Shown here piece after piece: positions 11,185 through 24,600 of a DNA stretch of 64,000 nt (the first letter of the stretch is position 1; each line of letters begins with the position of its first letter). Under the pieces are notes generated by a model. It was given only the letters and a program-made list of their open reading frames with translations. It was not told the DNA's origin and searched no databases. A program made the position numbers and the translations under genes. The stretch spans positions 25,083,001-25,147,000 of the forward strand of contig NC_068563.1 of assembly GCF_022201045.2 (NCBI RefSeq), in the 5' to 3' direction. Origin of the DNA: Citrus sinensis (Eukaryota; Streptophyta; Magnoliopsida; Sapindales; Rutaceae).

Positions 11185-13142
11185 GTGGTAGAGAATGGTG
11201 TAGAGCTAAATTGTAGAAGGAAGAGCTGGCGTAGAATTCAATATGAGGATATGTAGAGCTCTTACGATGCTTGTAAATAGATTATTAAGAATGAGTGGAC
11301 TAGGCATGGAGGGTGGACGGATGCAAACTCGGTGCAACTTTTTAAAAAATCAGCCAAGACATCAATGGCTCAGCTGAAAATTTGAAGCAAGGAAGAGTTT
11401 GGGGAGAGAAAAAAGAAGCTGGAGTTGTTAATGAATGAGCTACAGATAATTAGACAGAGCAAGAAGCCTTATGAATGTAGAGCTGAGATAAAAAAAAAAC
11501 TTGAGAAGCAAACTGATTATATTGTGATCGATGAAGAAATATATTGGAATCATAGATCGAGAGCTGATTGCTGAAAGAGGGAGACAAGAACACAAAGTTT
11601 TTCTATTCAAAAGCCTCATCCAGAAGAAAAAAAAAAAACAAGATCAGGGGAATTGAAACTAAACAAGGCAACTGGACCAAGGATGAAAGAAAGTAGAGAA
11701 TGAGTTTTGTAATTATTTTGCGGGGCTTTCAAGTCTTCGAATCCTACCCATGAACAACTGGAAACTGCTCTGACAAGTTTGGTCCCAAAAGTTTCGGATG
11801 AAATGAATGAAGAGCTTCAACAGCCTTTTACCGAAGAGGAGATAACAACAACTTTGTAGCAGATGTGCCCCACCAAAGCCCCTGGACCTGATGGACTGCC
11901 AGCGGTGTTCTTTCAAAAGCATTGGGAAACGGTTTGTGAAGGGGTGATCACTACATGCCTCCATGTGCTCAACTAGAAAGGTATTATTGCTCCAATCAAT
12001 CACACATATATTGCACTTATTCCTAAGGTGGAGAAACCAAGAAAAGTGACTAAATACAGACCCATAAGTCTTTGTAATGTAATCTATAGAATAATGGCAA
12101 AAACCATTGCAAATAGACTTAAGCAATTACTCCCTACGATCATATCCCCCACTCAAAGTGCTTTTATTCTCAATAGACTCATCACTGACAATGTTATTAA
12201 TGGGTATGAATGTCTTCATAAAATTCACCATAGCAAAGGAAAGAAAAATGGTCTAGTGGCTTTAAAATTAAACATAAGTGGAATGGAGTGGTCTTTTGTA
12301 AAAGCAACAATGCTTAGGCTAGGATTTTCCTCTTGTTGGCTTGAATTAATTATGAGATGTATCACCACAACATCTTTTTCAGTACTTATTAATGGGGTTG
12401 CAAAAGGGCTGATACGACCTCAAAGGGGCTTAGACAAGACTGTCTGTTGTCTTCATATCTTTTTATTTTGTGTGCTGAGGTGTTTTCTAGCTTACTAATG
12501 CAGGCAGAAAATCAGAATCTTATATATGGATTGAGATTTGGAAATACTATCACGGTATCCCACTTGCTGTTTGCTGATGAAAGCCTAATTTTCACGAGAG
12601 CAACAGTAGATGATTGCAAGCATCTTAAGGCAATTTTTTACTGTTCCAGCATGGCTTCAGGACAACTTTTCAACCTAGACAAATCCTCAATGTTTTTCAG
12701 TTGCAATACCAAAGCTAATGAAGTGGGTGCTATTAAAGGAATCTTTCAGTTGAATGTTGTTTTTAGGCAGAAAAAGTATCTAGGGCTGCCATCCATGGTT
12801 GGAAGAAACAAAAGAAACTTTTTCAATGATATAAAGCTCAAAGTGAAAAGTAAGATTTCAAATTGGCAACACAAACACTTCTCCAGCGGTGGTAAAGAGG
12901 TTCTCATCAAAGTTATAGCCCAAGCTATTACAACTTATACCATGAGCGTGTTCAAAATTCCTCTGGGGTTGTGTGAAGATATCCAGAAAGTTATTGTTAG
13001 ATTTTGGTGGGGATTTAAGAATGATAAGAGAGGCATTCATTGGGCTAAGTGGGAGAGAATAAGTAAAGCAAAATGCAGAGGTGGGATGGGATTCAAGGAA
13101 TTCTCATGCTTCAACCATGCTCTAGTAGCCAAACAAATGTGA
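11185..13142 (+). pseudogene. LINE (non-LTR retrotransposon), linker and reverse transcriptase region, decayed
   Basis: After a stop-riddled stretch resembling the LINE ORF2 linker (AKTSMAQLKIWSKEEFGERK; GDKNTKFFYSKASSRR), the RVT_1 reverse transcriptase is visible: [17 protein letters not shown] (about 11875), KVTKYRPISLCNVIYRIMAK (12043-12102), PTQSAFILNRLITDNV, and LFADESLIFTRA (about 12570). It lies in two overlapping frames (12028-12498 and 12447-13142), which shows a frameshift near 12450-12480. The block normally reading LDxSKAYDxVEW is reduced to LNISGMEW, and the FADD box reads FADE. Both catalytic aspartate sites are therefore damaged. The endonuclease domain is absent, so the copy is 5' truncated. 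Confidence 0.9.
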
Positions 13143-14632
13143 AGGATTTTACAGTTTCTAGATTCATTAATAGCCCGAGTTTTGCAAGCAAGATACTTCA
13201 GGCAATCTGACTTCTTGCAGGCAAAACTAGGGTCAAATCCTTCTTATATCTGGAAAAGTATTTTGTGGGGGAGACTTGTAATCCAAAAGGGTAGCAGATG
13301 AAGGATTGGTTCAGGGAACAAAGTGCAAGTCTACAACAGCAACTGGATTCCAAGACCAGAAACGTTCAGACCAATCTCCACTCCAACTATTCCTAATGAG
13401 GCTGTAGTATCTAAGTTGATTGATTCTAATCAAAGTTGGAATGTGACTAAAGTGTACTAACACTTTATGAAGGAAGATGCAGATTTAATTACCAACATTC
13501 CTCTCCCACGAAGGCCAAAGCCAGATCAGATCCTTTGGCATTATGATAAGCAAGGCAATTATATTGTCAAAAGTGGATATCGGATTGCTCAACAAATAAA
13601 ATTCCAAGACTCCCCTAGCTGTTCAGTTAATGATCCAGGTAGTTGGAAAGCTATTTGGACTTGTTTTCTACTTGAAAAAATTAAAATCTTCATGTGCAGA
13701 GCTATCCAGAACATGTTACCATCAGCTGAGAATCTTTGGAGCAAAAAAATGATATTAGACCCCACCTGTCAGCTGTGTAAGAAGAATATGGAAAGCATCT
13801 CTCATGCTTTGGTGGCTTGCAAAATGGCTAGAAAGGTATGGAAAATGGTTTCTTTTGCAGATAAGATTTACACTTTTGCATAGCAAAGTATGTCGTAGGT
13901 GTTGCAAGGTATGACAGAAATGCTAAATCAAACAGATTTTGAATTGTTGGTGGCCTGTTTTTGGTCAATTTGGCATGCAAGGAACCTTTTTCTATTTAAA
14001 GGAAAAAAGGTGGACCCCCTAGTTTCCATGGCAAAAGCTTAGGCAGTTTTGGACTCATATAAGCGAGTCAAAATTCCCAGCTCATCACACCTGGAGAATA
14101 AGATAATTGTTAAGCAGCAGCAGTGGAAACCACCTCCACAAGGATGGCTTAAAATCAATGTGGATGCAGCCACAAATATTGAGAAACAATTTGTAGGCCT
14201 GGGAATTGTACTAAGAGATTTTAATGGGAGTGTTATAGCTGCTGCAGTAAAGTCATCTAAGTTCCATGGAGATGTAATCTTTGCCGAGTCTGAGGCTGTA
14301 GAATAGGGTTTGCAGGTTGCAAGAACCATTACTATGTCTTCAATCATGGTGAAAATTAATTCTCAAGGTGTTTATGATCTGCTCAACAATACGAAGAGCA
14401 ATAGAACTAAAGTCTTCCGGGTGATATCGAAAATCAAGATCTAGTTAAGGATTTTGGTAATATTGAAGTCCAATATATTCCAAGACATTGTAATTCCATT
14501 GCACACTCTTTAGCTAAATTAGTCTGTCATATGAACGAATTCCTTCCTGAAAAATATTTTGTATTTGTTCCAGTCTTCTAATGAATGAAGGTTACGATTC
14601 CTTATCAAAAAAATTAAAAAATAAAAATAAAG
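13143..14632 (+). pseudogene. LINE 3' part: zf-RVT and RNase H domains, A-rich end
   Basis: Continuation of the same LINE. Frame 13467-13883 encodes the zinc-binding zf-RVT region (WKAIWTCFLLEKIKIFMCRA; PTCQLCKKNMESISHALVACK). Frame 14049-14306 encodes an RNase H-like RVT_3 domain (GWLKINVDAATNIEKQFVGLGIVLRDFNGSVIAA), followed by a stop and further homologous sequence. The element ends after about 14580 in an A-rich tail (AAAAAAATTAAAAAATAAAAATAAA). Several stops (for example 13141, 13303, 13458, 13881, 14304) show it is inactive. Confidence 0.85.
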
Positions 14633-15168
14633 CCATTTTATTGATTTCATTCATTGTTTGTCCTCCCAATAATATACATGTATATAATGCTACGCTTTAC
14701 AACTAGACCTAGCATCCTAAATAACAACCATCCAAACAAGTGAATTGACATTCAAAGTAACTAAACTTCATTATCCTTCAATTGGTGAATGCCACCTCCG
14801 TTGTTAGGATATTAGTTGAAATACTAGTTTATTGATTTATTTTTAAACTCTCATTTACAATGAGTTTCATGATGTAAATTTTTAGATAACTACCATTCTA
14901 CTTGGCAATGTGCAGATAAAGAAGTGGCAGAAACTAGGCCCAATGTGCAGAAAACGTGAATAATATTTTAAATACTACCACTATACTGTGTAGGAATTGG
15001 GACAATGATGAATCAATTTGATATAATTTCATTACGCCACCACACGGGAAATTACAAGCATAAATCATGGAAAATTAGAAGACTAAGATCATTGAAACAC
15101 TAACACCCTTGCATCAGTTCGCCAACTGTTGCCGAAGAAAGAATAGCCGTTCTCAGCAGTTCCTATAT
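14633..15168. other. Intergenic / 3' flank of the PRORP gene, nothing else seen
   Basis: This 530-base stretch lies between the LINE tail and the PRORP stop codon. It probably includes the PRORP 3' UTR on the minus strand near its right side. No other coding or structural feature was recognised. Confidence 0.5.
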
Positions 15169-18100
15169 TTATTGAGCCTCATCACGAGATTCACAAACAT
15201 TTGGCCTGGTAATGCAGAGCCACGTTTGTGAAGAATTACCCTTAAATAATATGGGCACGTGCCATGATCCTTTTTCTGATTCCTGCAAAACAGAGAATGG
15301 ATTTTCAGCACTCTGTTCAACAAGTACTTATGGAGTAGAAATAAATGACAGATTCAAAATATTAAATGAATCTTAGTGGAAAGTTTGAAGGGGAAAATTA
15401 ATCTAAAATACTTGAGACAACATTAAAATAGAAAGCATTTATGCGGTTTATTTAGTCTATCAAAAACTTTTCCACTTTTAATGATACTCCATTTAAGATG
15501 TTAAATGATTCTCAATCAAATCTCACATCCACTAACAAAGATGCAAGAGCGGTAACTGTTATTGCAAGTTTCTATGTTCAACTCTGGGAAGCAAAGATGG
15601 ATAAGTATATGATACAATGGGCATATGACAGTGCAAGAATACCATATCATCTCATTAAGTAGGTATGCGTTCTATTACAAAAGCAATTATATGTTTCAAA
15701 TATGAGCAGAATATCTTACAAAATGAAGCTACGATGACAAACAACGAAATACCTGGATTACCGAAGAGTATGGGGGTGGCATCTGAAGTTTCAGATTGCC
15801 CTTCACAAAAGTATAATGAACCTGGAACACAGAAAAATCAAGTCTAAAAGTCATAAGAACAAATTAAAATTTGAAATGAGATGCTCTAATAGCCTTATAA
15901 AATTAAACTAATGCATATTGTAAGACATTTAAAATAGGCGTGCAGCAACATGACTAAATAACTTGTTATTAATCAAGTAGAAGAAACTACAGGTGGCTCT
16001 TTAGCTCCTCAGATTCAACAATAAAAAAGAAATAAATAAATGAACAAAAAGACATTTAACCCTGCGAGAGAAAATAATCATACACTGAAACATCACTTTT
16101 TGTTCGTGTTGTCCTTGATAATATAATTATCATCAGCTAGAACCTTAACACCACCTTCCGCTACCCCAATCCCCCCACACAGAGTAAAATAATGCTGGAG
16201 CACTATAGCCTCAACATGCAAAATAATGAGAGAGCATAAAGCAACCAAGAGAACATGCCACTCCATTAGGACCAAAACAAATGTTTAAAGAGACATCCAT
16301 GGAAAATTTTACAACCAAAATTCTAGCATCATTCACAATCACCAACCATGGCTTAATGTGCAAGGTCAGAGACTATGGTATTTGTTAATAGAGAAGCAAA
16401 ATAAAAGATGAGTTGATAATTGCCCCATATATATCCAAGGACGTAGGGAGTAATGATAAAAATTAATGAAAGCAAAAATAATGCCAAGAATTACACTAAA
16501 TATATAGCAGATATGGTTTAAGGGAAATTGAACCTGATGTCTTTCTTTCCACTTTAGAAAGAAATTGCTTCCTAAGAGTTCAAATATGTGATCTCGCATT
16601 TCATCATTTGTAACAAGCAAACACCTGAGTTTTACAGCAGCGTAGAGCCAATACCTGAATTGCAAGAGAACTTTTCAATATTCTTATTTAAAAAAGAAAA
16701 AAGGGGTGGGGGGGGGGGGGGGGGGGAGTGCTTTCAGTATTTGCTCAATGTAGCATTAATAGTTTATTAACAAAAAGGTTAACTACAGGAAAAAGGGGTC
16801 AGTTCCTGCTTCATTCAATTAATCGCTAAAACCGTGAAACAATTTAGTAATTTTGAAAGGGATACGATCATATGGGTGCCAGAAATTAGGTGCAACAGTA
16901 GAAACATGAGAAATCAAGTTGATTAAGTAAGAGGAAAAATAGTGCCCTGAAAGATTGCTAAATATCAGATCAGAATAAGTATTTTAGGCACAAAGGAAAA
17001 CGGATCACTAAAAGTACACGTACCAGTCATCATTGGAACCATGTGGTGTCATGTAAAGAACACCTTTCTCATTCCACTCCTCAACCAAATTTCTGTGAGA
17101 AGGATTCTCCCAAAGCGATCGAAGCCGTTTATTGTGCAAGATGATGAGTGGCCATTTATTACCACTTCTTTCATACAATTTTTTCACAACAGCATCAAGC
17201 TGCTCTATTAAAATTCCAATAAAAATAAATATAATGAGTTATAAAAATTAGTAGTTAGCAAAGAGTCAAGCAGAAAAAAGTAACAAGTCACCAACTTAAG
17301 GTGTACAACCTGAGGGACGCTGAATCCTCCCTCTGTGAAATTCTGTTGGTAGAGCCCAATATTTGCTCCATCGACTATAGCTTCATAATTGGCATTTTTC
17401 TCCAGCCAATCCTTTATGCACAGAGGAAAAAGCGAAGACATAACAAGTAAGGAAAGGAAAGGAGTATCACTGAGCTCAAATTGAAACAAATAAACAGAGG
17501 TGAATGAAAATAAATGCATACAACTTTAAATTTACCAGAAAAATTATATTCTGCAACTTATTGGTGAATTTAAAATACTCTGAAAAATACATTGAGCACT
17601 CATTGAGGGATGACGATTTTTGCTCTAATGTTACATACACAATATGTTTCCTGGAAAAAAGGAAGGCTAAAATGCGTTGACTTCTTGAATACTTACGAAA
17701 GTTTAATTAGCATGTCTAGAAATTAATGACTCAAGATTCCAAGAGCAATTCATAAGATACCACCTCCAGGTAAAACAATTAAAAAAAAATCAGGGAGGGA
17801 GAGTTTGTTCTAGAGCAAAAAGCACGATAGCATACAAAACAATAAAAAGATCAATTAGAAGGTACTCAGCTAGCAAGATGGGAAAAGACTACTTATTACA
17901 GCAATTAACTACACATCAGGAGTCAGATATAAATCCTATCTGTTATCAAAGTAAAATTTAATCTTAATCATCAAACTACTGAGTGACAGAAGCACTAAAT
18001 TAAACTAAGTCAATCAATGCCAAAGTCAAACTATATTAAATTCCCCTTTTCTTCTAATTTCAATATAAGCAATTAGCAATTCCAAACAAAAATATCACCC

Positions 18101-19046
18101 ATAATCAGAGAGAACCACTCACTTGAAACTCACTAAAATTTGCCTTGACCTCCCGCTCCATAGCCAATGCAGCTACAGACTGCGCAAATCTCTCAGTCTC
18201 TGCATCATCAATATCAACACAAGCCAATTGATCACCGCAAGAACAACACTTTCCACTCTCATCCACGCTACCTCTCTTCACCACCCACTTGCCCCGCCCA
18301 ATCCACCCCAGCCCATGCCAGCCTCCTCCATTCTTCAAAACCGCATTTTTCACCAAACCTAAATCGCAACTCACTCCATTAACCTTCCGTCCACTGAACC
18401 AATCCTCAATAATTTTCCCCGTCTCTTCATTCACACACCTCACAGTACTCCTCAACTTCTGCAAGTACTGATAAACTTTTTCTACTCTCCCCGTCTCTGC
18501 GCTCACTTTCAGCAGGGCCGCAATCTCCTGCTGCTCTAAACTCAACCCCATCAAACCCATATGCTCCTCCACTTCATAAGCCTTCTCAGCCTCCAAATTC
18601 TCACAAAAGCAGAACAAAGCCGGATCATAAGTTCTCAACCTCGGAACCACATTGAACTCATTATTCATTCTCTTAATCAACTCAAATGCATAATCACCGT
18701 CATTCTTCGACGCTGCCAGCCTAGCAACGGACGTGACCGAGGCCTCATTTGGAATGACATTATTCGACAACATTTGATCAAATACACGAAATCCATGACG
18801 TAAAGCTGAGTCTTTCGACGATGGTTCGGTGGCAGAATCGGAGCAGAGGTAAAGAAGCGCATTAAAGTGATGTAGAGAGAGGCGGAGATTCTGAGAGAGA
18901 GCGGATTCGTATAAGGAGATTGCAGTAGTAAGGTCTTTGGATTTGGTGCAAGATTGGAGATTTATAAGGAAATTGGTTTCTGGGTTTGGATTAGTTTTGC
19001 GTTTCTTGTTGGGTTTTGAAGGATTTGTAGACGTTGTGTTGCTCAT
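15169..19046 (-). CDS. PRORP: Proteinaceous RNase P (PRORP2/3-like), six exons
   Basis: Single-protein RNase P that removes 5' leaders from precursor tRNAs. The model has six exons with GT-AG introns and consistent phases: 18123-19046, 17310-17411, 17024-17199, 16534-16654, 15753-15821, 15169-15282, giving 501 residues. Residues 1-300 contain PPR-like helices. The zinc site is CxxC at 267-270 with His472 (GSWHVP) and Cys487 (WLCITR). The NYN metallonuclease has Asp322 (AIVDGANIGL), Asp399/Asp400 (GSNDDWYW) and Asp418 (VTNDEMRDHIF). These match the catalytic aspartates known from Arabidopsis PRORP1. No organelle presequence is evident and the N-terminus is basic (KPNKKRKTNPNP), so nuclear localisation is likely, as for Arabidopsis PRORP2/3. 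The start at 19046 is the first ATG of the frame. No disabling change was seen. A partial copy of its 5' end lies at 34351-34790. Confidence 0.93.
16708..16726 (+). repeat. Run of 19 G in a PRORP intron
   Basis: A homopolymer of 19 G (with GGGG-T just before it) lies in the intron between exons 3 and 4, so the transcript would carry poly-C. Length may be unreliable in the assembly. Confidence 0.9.
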
Positions 19047-19455
19047 GGATGTCGAGGGGTTTTGCAGAGGTTTGAAGAAGAACCCTAAACGGTCATGTGA
19101 TGTCGGTTTGATTTGATTTGGTTCGACTTCTTTTGGGGCAGGACGAAAATTTTGAGGAAGTTGATTCCGTATATGAAGTTTTGGACTGGGTCTAGTAAAG
19201 TCCCAATACCACCCATTAAATTTCTAATAGAACTCCTTTTCCGTATTACAATTTTGACCTTACCACCTTCATTGAACGATAAAAAAAAATTTATGTGATT
19301 AAGCACGTAAATTGAAGGGCTACTACCTACATAGCACATATTCTTGGAGTAGATTTTTAAGTTAATACCTGATAAATCTTTGGACAGTATTACAAAGTGT
19401 ATGTATGTAGACTTCAATAAATCTTAGATTATAATATGTTTGTAGATATGGATAG
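19047..19455 (-). promoter_or_regulatory. PRORP 5' flank / promoter region, duplicated at about 34440-34780
   Basis: The upstream region of PRORP on the minus strand. No clear TATA box was seen. The stretch, with landmarks such as TTCTTTTGGGG, AAAATTTTG, ATATGAAGTTTTG, CATATTCTTGGAGT and TTTGGACAGTATTACAAA, is found again in the same order and orientation at about 34453-34780. Confidence 0.6.
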
Positions 19456-19729
19456 ATTTTAAAATTTGTTTGAAAGAGAAATTTTTAAAAAATTGAAGCC
19501 TTCTGGACTTACAATTTTTTTTTTTAAGAGTCACGCTACTGGCAATCCTCTGTTTCTGATTTCTCTTATAAAAGCCCTCTTGTTTTGCGTTTATGAAAGT
19601 GTCTTTTATGTTTAGATTGTATTAGAAATAAAAGCTTATTTAATTAAATCCACCTCCCATTCTCAGTCTCTTTCTTCGTTACAAACTCTTTAAAACTGCA
19701 AAAATTCGAAGAAAAAACAAAGCTAATCC

Positions 19730-20400
19730 AACCAGCAGACTGATGATCACCAAAACAAAGCTAATGTACCTGCAGCCTGCAGGTAACGCGATCAAGCTGA
19801 GCTGATTTGATTATTATTATTATTTATTAAAAAAAAAAGAGTAGTTAAAATCTAAATTAATTTTTTAGACCGTTATCTCTTCCAAAATTTAAATATAGGT
19901 AGTCAACTAAATAGAAAATTATTTAAAAACTACCTGCCAAATCCCTGGAGCATTGAACAAATTATTATTACATGGCAAAGTAGTAATAATATAGAAATAA
20001 TTTTAATTTGATGCATAATTAGGAGAATCTTTTTAGTGGTAACAAATTCAATAGCGAATTTTCATATATCTATCAAAGCTAGTCATTCTGCGAAGATTAC
20101 AACTTACCTTGCCAACATTAACGAGGTTTCCATTGTTGTCAATCCATGGTTTATTTGCAAAGTAATCGAAGCTATAATCTAGATTATTCATGAATATAGC
20201 TGGATTTCTTAAAAATGATCCCTCTTGATAAATATTGACGTCAGAAGAATGTTTTGCATGAGCTACTATGGCAGCTATCATTGCATTCACCTTTCACCAC
20301 CGTATCAGCCGGGACCTGCACAATTCTTTAAATCTAATTTTTCTTCTATTCAATAAAACAAGTTAAAGTTGCAGTAAGCTAAAGACTGTTTATGCAGTAA
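19730..20400 (-). pseudogene. Fatty acyl-CoA reductase (FAR) fragment, mainly exon 8
   Basis: Minus-strand sequence from about 20316 to 20060 reads as FAR exon 8: VPADTVV, then NAMIAAIVAHAKHSSDVNIY, LRNPAIFMNNLDYSFDYF, KPWIDNNGN and FDRYMKIRY. A 7-base insertion after the codons for VPADTVV (about 20291-20300) breaks the frame, and a stop follows KIRY. Exon 9 is deleted. Only short flanking pieces remain (TGATGATCACCAAAACAAAG at 19741-19760), matching those around exon 9 of the FAR pseudogene at 36012. The FAR C-terminal exons expected toward PRORP are missing. This is the counterpart of the pseudogene at 35.8-39.4 kb. Confidence 0.85.
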
Positions 20401-20600
20401 GTTAAATAGGTATATTACATTTTCACTCACAGACACTACTGTAAATAAATAAATAGTTTTATGTACACAAGAATTCAAATAATAAAAGGAAATGAGAATA
20501 TAATCAGTTTTGGTTGCGGTTTTTTTTATTTATTTATTTGGTTTTGCCAAATATGTAATTGACGTCTGATGATAATGATTCTCTCTCTCACTTCTTAAAA

Positions 20601-20606
<6 letters not shown>

Positions 20607-20650
<44 letters not shown>
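20607..20650. repeat. (AG)n microsatellite
   Basis: About 22 uninterrupted AG dinucleotides, preceded by a CT-rich stretch (CTCTCTCTC at 20581-20590). Confidence 0.95.
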
Positions 20651-20653
<3 letters not shown>

Positions 20654-21390
20654 GCATGACGTAGTTAGAAAATTGAATCTATGAGGAGAGAATTTTTTAA
20701 CTAATATAAAATGTAAAGAAAGAAATGATGATGCCCGTATGCCGTATCTGAGTTTTTGCTAGAAATATTCAAGGCTTTACTTTTAGGCTTTAAAAGAAGA
20801 AAAATGATGTTCTCATAAATTTGCGCACAAAGATTTGCACAAAACAGTGCGTTTTGTGCAACCTTTAAAATGCTCTTCGTACGTGCACCAAACAACACAC
20901 ACGCATGCCAATTCACAACATCATTTTTTCACTCGCGTCTGCCTCCTTTCACTGCAACAAAAACCCAGCAGCTTCGTTCTCCACACAGCAAGAAGTCTCC
21001 TTATTAATATAATATTATATAATAAACCCAACAGAATTCTCCTTTCTTCCTCCATTTTTCCTCACGAGATAGCTCCGATCTCTCTCCCTCCGTCCTCCTT
21101 TCTTCTTTACGAGACAGCTCGAGTCTCTCTCTCTGGCCTCCTTTCTCCCTCACAAGACAGTTCGGATCTCTCTCTCCAGTCTCCACGCCACTAATAGTCT
21201 CAGTTCTATCCTCTCTCGCCGCGCAGAAACCATAAGATCTCTCTCTCACCCGTTTCAATTCATTGCTCTAATTGAAATCTTTAACTCGTTTAAGACATTG
21301 TGCTGAATTACCTATGGATGGTGGTGGTCTTTTGCTTGAGTGTTGTAAATTAGAATCAAATTATGCAAAACCCGATGCCTTTGAGAATCA
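20651..21390. other. Intergenic, with pyrimidine-rich imperfect tandem repeat at about 21060-21190
   Basis: No convincing gene. Between 21063 and 21185 a unit of about 55 bases repeats roughly two and a half times (each with CGAGAYAGCTC or CAAGACAGTTC followed by TCTCTCTC and CCTCCTTTCT). Small open frames here are a by-product of the repeat. Confidence 0.6.
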
Positions 21391-21606
21391 TGTTTGAAAT
21401 ACTAACTAGGCAATCCAAGAGGGGGGTGAACTGGGATTTTAAAAATTAAGCTAAGCAAACCACACACAAATCCAATCTAATGCCTTAATAAATTCGAAAA
21501 TAATAAATTCAATGAAAGCACAATAATAAATGAGTAAGGGAAGAGAAAGCAAACTCAATGATTTTTACGTGGTTCGGCAATCCCCGCCTACGTCCACGCC
21601 TCCAAG

Positions 21607-24600
21607 CAGAGGCGAAGCTCAGGGAAGGCTAACCCGAGCTGCAGCCCGGGTAAGCTTTTTGAAAAAAAAAATTTATAATTTATAAATTTATTTTTATTAA
21701 TATTTATAAAAAAAAAAACAAACCTAATAATTATAGGAATCCTTATTTTCCTCAAATCACAATTCATAAAACTCACTAGTATCTAACCAAATACGAATTT
21801 GAAATTCACCAAAATTCAATTGCTCAAGTCTCTTACTGCTGCTAGATACCCAATCTCCTGTGCTCAAATTGACGCCCAGCCACTGCCTCATGAGTGACGC
21901 CGAGCCACTGCCGCAAGACTCGCACCCGTAGGCTGAATCTCTCACTGCCGAGCCAACGCCGAATGCCCAGTCTCTTGATGCAGCCGCTGGTACAAAGCAC
22001 TTTGCCTTTTAAACTTTAGTTTACAGAATAGAATATGATTTTATGATAATGATGGTTGGCACACAAAGTGGAATTGTGGAAGAGAAGTTGTCGATTTTGT
22101 GAACTGAGAACTGTGATTCATCTTTCTAAAATTATAAAATAATAGAATATGACAAATAATGATGATAGCATATAAAGTGGAACTTGTAAAAGGTGCTGAT
22201 TCATCTTCTTGGGATTATAAAATAATGATGGCATGAAAGAATAAGTGATCAAAATAGTAAAATAATTAATTTGAATGCTGACTTTTTTTAATTAGCTTTT
22301 AACTTACGGTTTTGTCAATTTTTTATAAAATAAATACTAAATTTTTAATGTATTTTATTACAGATTCAATGATAAATAAACCAAGAAAAACTCTACTTTC
22401 TTTTTTTAAGAGAGTAGGTGAAAATCAATCATCCACCAAGTCTTTATCTCCATGTCAAGTTAATGCTCAAGATTCTAGTGAGCAACATGCTTCCAAGTTT
22501 CAAAGGGTTGAAGTTGAAGAAACTAGAAATACTTATCTGGAGCGTGATCCTGGATTACGTCATCAAATAGGGACATATTCAATAAATCAACGTGATGATA
22601 TTCGAAGGGAGTACATCAAAATGGGACCTTATCAGCCTAAACTACGAGACTATCCACTAACTAATGATGGCATGCAAGAACGTAGGTTTCAGTATCACTG
22701 GTTTAAAAAATTTCCATGGCTTGAGTACTCTGAGGTAAAAGATAGTGCATTTTGTTTTCCATGCTTTCTTTTTTATGAAATTCAATCAAACAACCCAAAA
22801 TTTGTTATTGAAGGGTTTTCTAGTTGGAAGAGAGTCAACAATGGAAAAAAATGTCCTTTTTTACAGCATGAAGGGGGTCCATCTTCTCATCACAATAAGA
22901 ATATACAGAGTTGGGGTTGTTTGAGGAATCCAATTCAACACATTGATAGATTAATTAATGCCCAAACTTCACAACAACTTTTGGAGAATAGGTTACGATT
23001 GAAGACTTCAATTATTGTTGTTAAATGGTTAGCAAAGCAAGCATGTGCTTTTAGAGGTCATGATGAATCAGTTAATTCAAGAAATCGGGAAAATTTCATA
23101 GAGTTGATAAAGCATTCAGCCGAGTTTAGTAAAGAAATTGCTCAAGTTGTCTTGGAAAATGCTCCATCATATGCTAAGTATACATCGTCTGACATTCAAA
23201 AAGAGCTTTTAAATATTCTTGCAAACAAAGTGCGAAACAAGATACGCAGGGAACTTGGAGATGGTAAGTTTTGTATTTTAGTAGACGAAGCACTTGATGA
23301 ATCTGATAAAGAGCAAATGGCTATTATTTTAAGGTATGTTGATTGTGATGGGTTTATTCGAGAACGTTTTTTTGAAGTTGTCAATGTCATGGAAACTACA
23401 GCAGTAACATTGAAAAAAGAAATATGTAATGTTCTTGCACGATATGATCTTTTAGTTGAAAATATCCGAGGGCAAGGGTATGATGGTGCTAGTAACATGC
23501 GAGGTGCATGGAATGGATTGCAAGCATTATTTTTGAAAGATTGCCCATATGCATATTATATACACTGTTTTGCACATCAACTACAACTTGCTTTAGTTGC
23601 AGCATCTAATGATGTGCCAGATGTATGGCTTTTCTTTTCAGCATTGGGTTCAATTGTAAATGTTCTGACTTCATCTGCTAAACGGCTTTCTGAGTTAAAA
23701 TCTGTTTGGGAAGCAGAAATAATAGATTTGATAGCTTCAGGAGAAGTTCAAACTGGTACAGGGGCCAATCAAATTCATACTTTGCAACGGCCTGGAGCTA
23801 CTCGGTGGAGCTCTCATTTCCGTTCTGTCAGTAGGTTGCTTGATTTGTTTAGTGTTGTTCGTAAAGTTCTTGGGAAGTTGGTAGAGTGTGGGCCTAACAA
23901 TAACATACGTGGAGAGGCTAAAGGTGCGTGTGAATTAATGATATCTTTTAAATTTGTGTTCATTTTGCATTTATTAAATAAAGTTTTGGGGATGAGTGAT
24001 TTACTTTGTCAAGCATTACAAGTTAAATCTCAAGATATTCTAAATGTTGTGCACTTAGTCTCAACTACGAAAAAACTTCTTCAAAGGTTGCGAGACAATG
24101 GTTGGGAAACTTTTATTGAGAATGTAGTTCTATTTTGTGAAAAGAATGAGATAGATATGCCTGATATGAAAGCTCGCCATATGAAAGGGAGATGACGTTC
24201 TTGTCAGCAGAATGATTATATTACAGTTGAGCATTATTATCATTATGATATATTTAATACTGTGATAGATTTTCAATTGATGGAGTTGAATAATAGATTC
24301 ACTGAACAGACTTTGGAACTCCTCACTCTTAGTTCAGCTTTAAATCCTATTGATGCATTTAAATCATTTAAAATTGAAGATATTTGCAGCCTTGCTGAAA
24401 GATTTATCCTGAAGATTTCACTAAGATTGAGTTACAGGCTTTGAGAAGACAATTAGAGTGCTTTGAGATAGATATACACTCTCTTCAAGAGTTTCAGAAT
24501 ATTACTTCCCTTTCTGAATTGTGTCGAAGATTGATTGAGGCTAGAAAGTCACAGATTTATTTCTTGTTGGATAGATTAATTCGTTTAGTGTTAACCCTTC

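Noticed and set aside
21004..21258. Arg/Glu-rich 84-codon frame
   Set aside because: Arises from the pyrimidine-rich tandem repeat at 21060-21190.
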